64,000 bases of DNA from Rodentibacter caecimuris (GTDB lineage: Bacteria; Pseudomonadota; Gammaproteobacteria; Enterobacterales; Pasteurellaceae), in assembly GCA_001998905.1 (NCBI GenBank), contig MLAA01000023.1, forward strand, positions 24,876 through 88,875. The letters run 5' to 3'. A program made the translations under genes and the position numbers. Positions 58,291 through 64,000 of this stretch are shown here, piece after piece; the stretch's first letter is position 1; every line of letters starts with the position of its first letter. Below the pieces are notes generated by a model that saw only the letters and a program-made list of their open reading frames with translations, ran no database searches and was not told where the DNA came from.

Positions 58291-58312
58291 ACCGGGTTCT
58301 TTTGAACCCGGT
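58291..58312 (+). promoter_or_regulatory. Intercistronic hairpin after the binding-protein gene
   Basis: A perfect 9-bp stem ACCGGGTTC/GAACCCGGT (58291-58299 with 58304-58312) has a TTTT loop, lying between the binding-protein stop and the ATPase start. Such hairpins in ABC operons block 3' decay or attenuate, giving more binding protein than transporter. Confidence 0.7.
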
Positions 58313-58331
58313 TTCCGCTAAAGGAGATTAT

Positions 58332-59822
58332 ATGTCTTTTATTTCAATGCGTAATATTAGTAAAACCTTTAATGGCGTAAAAGCCTTAAATCAGGTTGAA
58401 TTATCATTAAATTATGGCGAAGCACTTTGTTTAGCTGGGCAAAACGGCTGTGGAAAATCAACATTAATTAAGATTTTATCAGGGGTTTATCAACCGGATC
58501 GGGGCGCGGAAATTCAGATTGGTGCAAGTCAATACGATAAATTAACACCAGAAGAATCTATCGATAAAGGTATTCAAGTTATCTATCAAGATTTATCTCT
58601 TTTTCCTAACTTGAGTGTTGCAGAGAATATTGCAATGAATACATATCGTCAATTTGGTTGGGTGAGATCGCAAAGAATACGAGACATCGCTCGCCAGGCA
58701 ATTGATAGCATTAATGCGGATTTGCATTTAGATGATCTTGTTGAGAATTTACCGATTGCTCGACAACAATTAGTGGCAATTTGTCGGGCATTGGCTCAAA
58801 ACGCCAAATTGTTAATTATGGATGAGCCAACCGCTTCATTAACCGCAAAAGAAGTCAATCATCTACTTGATGTGGTGATTAAGCTAAAGAGCAAAGGCAT
58901 TAGTATTATTTTCGTCAGTCATCGCTTAAAAGAAGTAATGACAGTATCTGACAGCGTATTGGTTCTGAAAGACGGTAATATGGTGGGTAAATATCCGATT
59001 AAAGAGATGGATGAAAAGCGTTTGGCTTTTCTTATGAGTGGGCTGGAAATCAATAAAGTGCGGTTAGATTTACCGGATTTTTCACAATATCCAACAGTGC
59101 TTGATGTAAGAAATCTTACGCGGATTCACCAATACCGGAATATTAATTTTTCCCTTAAAAAAGGAGAGATTGTCTCTTTGGTTGGTTTACTTGGTGCCGG
59201 TAGAACGGAACTTTGTCTGAGTTTGTTCGGTATCACACAGCCAACGAGCGGGGAATGCTATTTGAACGGTAAACCAACGAAAATTCACAATAATCGTGAG
59301 GCAATTGCAAAAGGTGTTGTTTATGTTTCGGAAGATCGAATGAATACCGGATTGATTATGCAGGAATCCATTCATCATAATATTATTTCAACCATATTTA
59401 AGCGTATTGCTAATCCCCTTGGCATTATTCAATCACATAAAGCTCGTCAATATACAAAGCAGCTTATTCAATCATTAAAAATTAAAGTGTCAGATCCTGA
59501 TCTTCCGGTTAATACATTATCTGGTGGTAATGCGCAGCGAGTTTCAATTGCAAAATGGTTGGCAGTTGAACCTCAATTCATTATTTTAGATTCTCCGACT
59601 ATCGGTGTGGATGTTGCTAATAAAGAGGGGATTTTTCAAATTATTCAATCCCTTGCAGAACAAGGTATGAGTGTTCTTTTTGTAACTGATGAAATAGAAG
59701 AGGCTTATTATTATAGTCATCGTATCTTAGTCATGAGAAAAGGGGAAATGATAGCTGAGTTTATTCCGTCAAATTGTACCGAGCAAGATATTGAGGAAGT
59801 GGTTTATGAAAAATCCGAATAA
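58332..59822 (+). CDS. Sugar ABC transporter ATP-binding protein (RbsA/MglA type)
   Basis: The 496-residue protein has two ABC domains, as in RbsA/XylG/MglA. The first has Walker A GQNGCGKST and signature-like ENLPIARQQLVAICRAL; the second has GLLGAGRTE and LSGGNAQRVSIAKWL. AAGGAG precedes the ATG at 58332. The overlap with the next permease gene is 17 bp. An uptake signal lies at 59056-59064. Confidence 0.93.
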   Translation: MSFISMRNISKTFNGVKALNQVELSLNYGEALCLAGQNGCGKSTLIKILSGVYQPDRGAEIQIGASQYDKLTPEESIDKGIQVIYQDLSLFPNLSVAENIAMNTYRQFGWVRSQRIRDIARQAIDSINADLHLDDLVENLPIARQQLVAICRALAQNAKLLIMDEPTASLTAKEVNHLLDVVIKLKSKGISIIFVSHRLKEVMTVSDSVLVLKDGNMVGKYPIKEMDEKRLAFLMSGLEINKVRLDLPDFSQYPTVLDVRNLTRIHQYRNINFSLKKGEIVSLVGLLGAGRTELCLSLFGITQPTSGECYLNGKPTKIHNNREAIAKGVVYVSEDRMNTGLIMQESIHHNIISTIFKRIANPLGIIQSHKARQYTKQLIQSLKIKVSDPDLPVNTLSGGNAQRVSIAKWLAVEPQFIILDSPTIGVDVANKEGIFQIIQSLAEQGMSVLFVTDEIEEAYYYSHRILVMRKGEMIAEFIPSNCTEQDIEEVVYEKSE

Positions 59823-60756
59823 TAAAATCCTATTTATTACATTATTTATATTATGTTCATTACTTAGTCTTTTTACCCAAGATTTTCTTTCTATTGAAAA
59901 TATTTATGATGTAATCAATAACTATGCGATGTTAATGATCTTAGCTTGCGGTTTGTTTGTTGTACTCGTTTCCGGCGGTATTGATATTTCATTTCCTGCA
60001 ATGACAATTATTGCTCAATATATAATGATAAGTTTAATACAGCAATATGATATTGGATTATTGGGTGTTTTTATTAGTGCCAGTACAGTTGGTATTTTAT
60101 TGGGATTAATTAATGGCATTATTGTTCATAAATTAAATGTCCCTTCCATTATTATTACTATTTCAACACTCAATATTTTTTATGGTGGATTATTATATGT
60201 GACTAAGGGTGTTTGGCTGTATGATTTCCCAGAATGGTTTCAGCAAGAGTTTATATTATTTAAACAAACTACTTTAGAGGGATTTGAATATGGATTATCT
60301 TTTCAAATTCTTGTTGCCATATTTGCAATATTACTGACGGCTGTAATAACAAATAAATTAACGCTAGGTCGTAAGATTTATGCCTTAGGTGGAAATAAAG
60401 AAGCGACTTCTAGAATGGGATTCAATTTGCTTTATCTATATTTGGTTGTTTATGGTTATATGGGATTAATGGCTGGTCTTGCAGGTGTTGTACAATCTTA
60501 TACGGTACAATCAGTCGCACCGGATTCATTACTTGGTTATGAATTAACCGTATTAGCAGCTGTTGTATTAGGCGGTGCAAGTTTATCGGGGGGAAAAGGG
60601 ACGCTATCAGGAACAATAATGGGGGTGATTTTATTGGCCGTTATTCAAAATGGGTTGAATTTATTAAATATTTCTTCCTATTGGCAGACCGTTATTACGG
60701 GTGGCATTATCATTTTAAGTGTAAGTGTCACAGCATTTACACAAAGAAAAAAATAA
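59806..60756 (+). CDS. Sugar ABC transporter permease 1
   Basis: The 316-residue permease of the RbsC/BPD_transp_2 family has 8-10 membrane segments. It contains the family patterns LVSGGIDISFPAM and VVLGGASLSGGKGTLSGTIM. The start is inside the ATPase gene (17-bp overlap), with GAGGAAG upstream, which suggests coupled translation. Confidence 0.9.
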   Translation: MKNPNNKILFITLFILCSLLSLFTQDFLSIENIYDVINNYAMLMILACGLFVVLVSGGIDISFPAMTIIAQYIMISLIQQYDIGLLGVFISASTVGILLGLINGIIVHKLNVPSIIITISTLNIFYGGLLYVTKGVWLYDFPEWFQQEFILFKQTTLEGFEYGLSFQILVAIFAILLTAVITNKLTLGRKIYALGGNKEATSRMGFNLLYLYLVVYGYMGLMAGLAGVVQSYTVQSVAPDSLLGYELTVLAAVVLGGASLSGGKGTLSGTIMGVILLAVIQNGLNLLNISSYWQTVITGGIIILSVSVTAFTQRKK

Positions 60757-60766
60757 GGAGAATAGA

Positions 60767-61708
60767 ATGAAATTGCAATCAGATAATACTATCAAATATC
60801 TCTTTCTATTATTCATTATTGCTATATCAATATTTAGTATTTTAATTCCAGATATATTTTGGTCCATGGCTAACTTTCAATCAATCGCTTCACAAATTGC
60901 TGTATTGGGTATTTTAACCTTAGCGATGGCTATCCCAATGCTAACAAGCGGTATTAATCTATCAATTATTGCAACAATGAATGCTTGTGCATTAATCATA
61001 GCGTATTTTATTACTAAGCAAGATAGTCTTGGGTATTTATTGATTGGATTGTCCTTAAGTCTGCTGTGCGCTTTTTTAATTGGTCTATTTAATGGTACAT
61101 TAATTTCTATTGTTAAGGTATCATCTATTTTGGCAACATTGGGAACAATGACATTAATTAATGGATTGAATATTTTGGTGACAAATGGTTCCACTATTGC
61201 TAATTTTCCTGAAAGTTTTCTGTCTATTAGTTCTACAATGTTTTTATTCGTCCCATTTCCCTTAATTATATTTCTATTTTTAGCATTGATTGTCTGGTTT
61301 TTACTCGAGAAAACAACAATTGGTAAATCGATTTATTTTATTGGAAATAATGAAAAGGCAACATTTTATTCAGGGATTGATACTAGAAAAGTCATTATTG
61401 TTGTTTATATTATCTCTTCTTTACTTTGTATGTTTGCTGCGATATTGATGATGTCAAAATTAAACTCAGCTAAAGCATCCTATGGAGATTCTTATTTATT
61501 AATTTCTATTTTGGCATCCGTGTTGGGTGGTGTCAATCCTGACGGAGGAAAAGGAAAGTTAATTGGCATATTGATTGCTTTAATTTTACTACAAATAATC
61601 GAGAGCGGTTTAAATATACTAGGGGTAAGTAGTTATATCACTATGATATTATGGGGAAGTTTACTTATTTTATTTATCTTTTTGCAAAGATATCGTTTAT
61701 TTAAATAA
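60767..61708 (+). CDS. Sugar ABC transporter permease 2
   Basis: The 313-residue permease of the same family has LTSGINLSIIATMNACAL and VLGGVNPDGGKGKLIGIL. Two distinct permeases, instead of one homodimer, is the arrangement of the Lsr (AI-2) and rhamnose-type transporters. AAGGAG is 6 bp before the ATG. Confidence 0.9.
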   Translation: MKLQSDNTIKYLFLLFIIAISIFSILIPDIFWSMANFQSIASQIAVLGILTLAMAIPMLTSGINLSIIATMNACALIIAYFITKQDSLGYLLIGLSLSLLCAFLIGLFNGTLISIVKVSSILATLGTMTLINGLNILVTNGSTIANFPESFLSISSTMFLFVPFPLIIFLFLALIVWFLLEKTTIGKSIYFIGNNEKATFYSGIDTRKVIIVVYIISSLLCMFAAILMMSKLNSAKASYGDSYLLISILASVLGGVNPDGGKGKLIGILIALILLQIIESGLNILGVSSYITMILWGSLLILFIFLQRYRLFK

Positions 61709-61722
61709 ATCGGGGATAATAA

Positions 61723-63321
61723 ATGCAATATGAAAAAACATTAATTGATACCGGTAATGTTGTTATCGGTATTGAATTGGGATCAACCCGTGTCAAAGCC
61801 GTATTAATTGATCAAAAAGGGACAATTTTAGCGACAGGTGGAGCGGATTGGGAAAACCATTTAATTAATAATATTTGGACTTACCATCAAGAAGAAATTT
61901 GGTCGACATTACGGTCTGCCTTTGAAAATTTACAAATGACGGTTAAGGAGAAATATCGGACGGTAATCAAAACTGCACGAGCCATTGGTATTAGTGCGAT
62001 GATGCACGGCTATTTACCTTTTGATAAAGAGGGAAATCAACTGGTACCATTTCGGACTTGGCGCAATAATATTACGTTTACAGCTGCCCAAAAATTAACG
62101 GAATTGTTTCAATATCCTATTCCACAGCGGTGGAGTATCGCTCATCTTTATCAAGCTATTTTGAATGAGGAACCGCACCTTGAAAAACTTGCCTATTTAA
62201 CCACGTTATCCGGTTATATCCACTGGCGATTAACAGGAGAAAAATATCTTGGCATTGGTGATGCTTCCGGTATGTTTCCTATCGACACGGAAACGTCTGA
62301 CTATAACAAAACAATGTTGGAACAATTTAGCCGGTTAATTGAAAATAAAAATTATGATTGGCACATTGAAGATGTGTTATCACAAGTCCAAGTTGCAGGA
62401 AAAACAGCAGGAAAATTGACCGCACTTGGAGCAAAATTATTAGATCCGACAGGGGCTTTACACGCAAATATTCCATTTTGTCCACCAGAAGGCGATGCAG
62501 GCACCGGAATGGTGGCGACCAACTGTATTAAAGAAAAAACAGGAAATATTTCCGCTGGCACATCAGCTTTTGCAATGATTGTATTAGAAAAAGCATTATC
62601 GAAAGTTTATGCCGAATTAGATATTGTAACTACGCCTGCGGGAAAATTAGTCGCGATGGCTCATGCACAAAATTGTACGACTGATATTAATGCCTGGGTT
62701 AATTTATTGGGCGAATGTTTACAAACATTCGGTATTAAAATTTATACTGAAGAATTATATGAAACGCTATTTCTTCACGCCTTACAGGGGGATTCGGATT
62801 GTGGCGGATTATTGTCCTATGGATTTTATTCTGGGGAACATAATGTCGGTTTGGAAAAAGGCTGTCCGTTGTTTTTACACCCAACTACCGCTAAATTTAA
62901 TTTAGCTAACTTTATGCGCGTACATTTATATACTGCATTTGGTGCAATGAAATTAGGCATGGATATTTTATTACAGCAGGAAAAGGTTACGATTACCCGT
63001 ATTCTTGGGCATGGCGGTATTTTTAAAACGGAAAATGTGGCGCAACAAATATTGGCTTCCGCATTAAATATTCCGCTCGCAACAATGGAAACTGCTTCTA
63101 ATGGAGGTGCTTGGGGTATCGCTTTATTAGCCAATTTTTTAAATCGATCAGAGACCTCTACTTTGGAAGATTATTTGGATAATGATATTTTCAATCAAGT
63201 AGAAATCAGTTTGGTTTATCCAGAAAAACAAATCACGGAAGGTTACCAACAATTTATTGAGCGTTACAAACAGGGTATCTCGATTGTTCAAACTGCAATA
63301 GAAAAGGAATTTCTTAAATAG
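61723..63321 (+). CDS. FGGY family carbohydrate kinase
   Basis: The 532-residue sugar kinase has an N-terminal phosphate loop IGIELGSTRVKAVLID, GDASGMFPID, an ATP-binding GNISAGTSAFAMIVLE and a C-terminal GHGGIFKTENVAQQIL. It resembles xylulokinase-like proteins of FGGY operons of unassigned sugar. It starts 14 bp after the permease gene and is the last gene of the operon, so it should phosphorylate the imported sugar. The sugar is unknown. Confidence 0.87.
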   Translation: MQYEKTLIDTGNVVIGIELGSTRVKAVLIDQKGTILATGGADWENHLINNIWTYHQEEIWSTLRSAFENLQMTVKEKYRTVIKTARAIGISAMMHGYLPFDKEGNQLVPFRTWRNNITFTAAQKLTELFQYPIPQRWSIAHLYQAILNEEPHLEKLAYLTTLSGYIHWRLTGEKYLGIGDASGMFPIDTETSDYNKTMLEQFSRLIENKNYDWHIEDVLSQVQVAGKTAGKLTALGAKLLDPTGALHANIPFCPPEGDAGTGMVATNCIKEKTGNISAGTSAFAMIVLEKALSKVYAELDIVTTPAGKLVAMAHAQNCTTDINAWVNLLGECLQTFGIKIYTEELYETLFLHALQGDSDCGGLLSYGFYSGEHNVGLEKGCPLFLHPTTAKFNLANFMRVHLYTAFGAMKLGMDILLQQEKVTITRILGHGGIFKTENVAQQILASALNIPLATMETASNGGAWGIALLANFLNRSETSTLEDYLDNDIFNQVEISLVYPEKQITEGYQQFIERYKQGISIVQTAIEKEFLK

Positions 63322-63349
63322 CGTTGTAAATATAAAATTTGCTAACTAA

Positions 63350-63554
63350 AACTACCTTCTATGAAGGTGGGTATTGCCTAAATGCTTTGTTTAAATAAAT
63401 CAGTTCATAGAAATCCTTTTATAAGTTATTCCCATAATCGGCAATAAGGAAGAGAGCGATGAACTGATTTAAGAAATTATGGTATATGGTATGGGCATCG
63501 AAATGTCGTTTTAGAATATTAAAAGACAAAAATTTATGAAGGTGGGTTTTTACT
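63350..63554 (+). mobile_element. Internally deleted IS200-like relic (copy B)
   Basis: About 200 bp is related to the left part of copy A (23467-23675). The left-end hairpin is intact (ACCTTC/GAAGGT, 63354-63359 with 63363-63368). A transposase N-terminal trace (MVWASKCRFRILKDK) follows, and then a jump straight to the right-end sequence ATGAAGGTGGGTTTTTA. The transposase body is missing, so it is a MITE-like deletion derivative. Confidence 0.65.
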
Positions 63555-63626
63555 GAAAAAATTAGGAACTTTTCTATTATTTATACTTCTAATATAAGTA
63601 TTTTAGTTATTTATATAAAAACTCAG

Positions 63627-64000
63627 ATGAAAAAAAACTCTTTTAGTTTGTCTTCTGCGAGATTAATCTCGTTATTATCATTATATTTTACTTTAGTTTT
63701 AAATTATGCTTTTTATTTAAAGGTTATTGAAATTAACCCTTTAAGTGGAAGTCAGGATGATTGGTTCATTTATACGATACCAGTCGTAATATTTTGTTTG
63801 TTAAATGCAGCATTTCAAATAATTGCACTCCCTTTTTTACATAAAGTATTTATTCCTGTTCTGTTAATTATAAGCTCTGGTGTTTCTTATTATTCGATAT
63901 TTTTTAATATTTATTTTGACTCTTCTATGTTGACAAATATATTACAGACAACAATAACTGAAAGTTCAAAATTAATTACACCAAGTTATATTTTATGGGT
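63627..64000 (+). CDS. Lipid A phosphoethanolamine transferase, EptA-like (N-terminal part, cut by window edge)
   Basis: The frame is open from an ATG at 63627 to the window end (124 codons) and encodes several N-terminal membrane segments. The pattern SYYSIFFNIYFDSSMLTNIL and then TTITESSKLITPSYILW is typical of EptA/phosphoethanolamine transferases before their periplasmic sulfatase-like domain, which lies outside the window. Such enzymes modify lipid A or core sugar and lower polymyxin binding. The Shine-Dalgarno is weak. Confidence 0.75.
   Translation, partial: MKKNSFSLSSARLISLLSLYFTLVLNYAFYLKVIEINPLSGSQDDWFIYTIPVVIFCLLNAAFQIIALPFLHKVFIPVLLIISSGVSYYSIFFNIYFDSSMLTNILQTTITESSKLITPSYILW

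Overview
The window is one contiguous piece of a low-GC gammaproteobacterial chromosome from a member of the Pasteurellaceae. The rplM-rpsI-sspA-sspB order, parE-parC, rsuA-bcr, nagK, maeB and a full flp-rcp-tad locus all fit that family. So do at least 21 copies of the 9-mer AAGTGCGGT or its complement, the Haemophilus-influenzae-type DNA uptake signal. The copies point to the Hin-type branch (Haemophilus, Aggregatibacter, Pasteurella, Avibacterium, Rodentibacter and relatives). I cannot name the species.

1-32.6 kb is mostly conserved chromosome. It runs through the recD 3' end, the L13/S9 operon behind a structured leader, sspAB, a small group of accessory genes (EEP phosphatase-like protein, RidA/YoaB, YwiC-like, Sel1 repeats), gltS, the topoisomerase IV genes and lrgA/lrgB-dGTPase. 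Next is a TonB-dependent receptor gene (14.1-17.1 kb) interrupted by a single in-frame stop and preceded by a promoter with a Fur-box-like site. Then come uup, brnQ, thrS behind a hairpin that imitates the tRNA-Thr anticodon arm, a decayed IS200-like element, ribA, pgpB, nagK, an AGCS symporter, bcr, rsuA and maeB.

32.8-44.3 kb is a complete 14-gene Flp pilus (tad) locus: two prepilins, the TadV peptidase, RcpC/A/B, the TadZ/A/B/C motor and platform, the TadD pilotin-like lipoprotein, pseudopilins TadE/F, and TadG. A run of 24 T residues lies about 100 bp before flp1, and a strong hairpin separates flp1 from flp2.

44.5-46.4 kb holds a PEBP-family protein, a DedA protein and rplY behind an attenuator-like leader. 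46.4-54.4 kb is an accessory island on the minus strand. It carries a DUF4123 adaptor, a 757-residue alpha/beta-hydrolase, two tandem beta-propeller-like lipoproteins and a tiny lipoprotein, i.e. the layout of a type VI secretion lipase effector with periplasmic immunity proteins, but with no vgrG or hcp here. Fragments of a second effector gene and of a third lipoprotein lie on either side of a zinc alcohol dehydrogenase gene, so the island has been duplicated and partly destroyed.

54.4-56.2 kb is gene-poor apart from a DUF1508 protein. 56.2-63.3 kb is a sugar-uptake operon (AraC regulator, periplasmic binding protein, ABC ATPase, two permeases, FGGY kinase) with no isomerase or aldolase in the window. 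It is followed by a second, internally deleted IS200-like relic and the start of an EptA-like lipid A phosphoethanolamine transferase gene.
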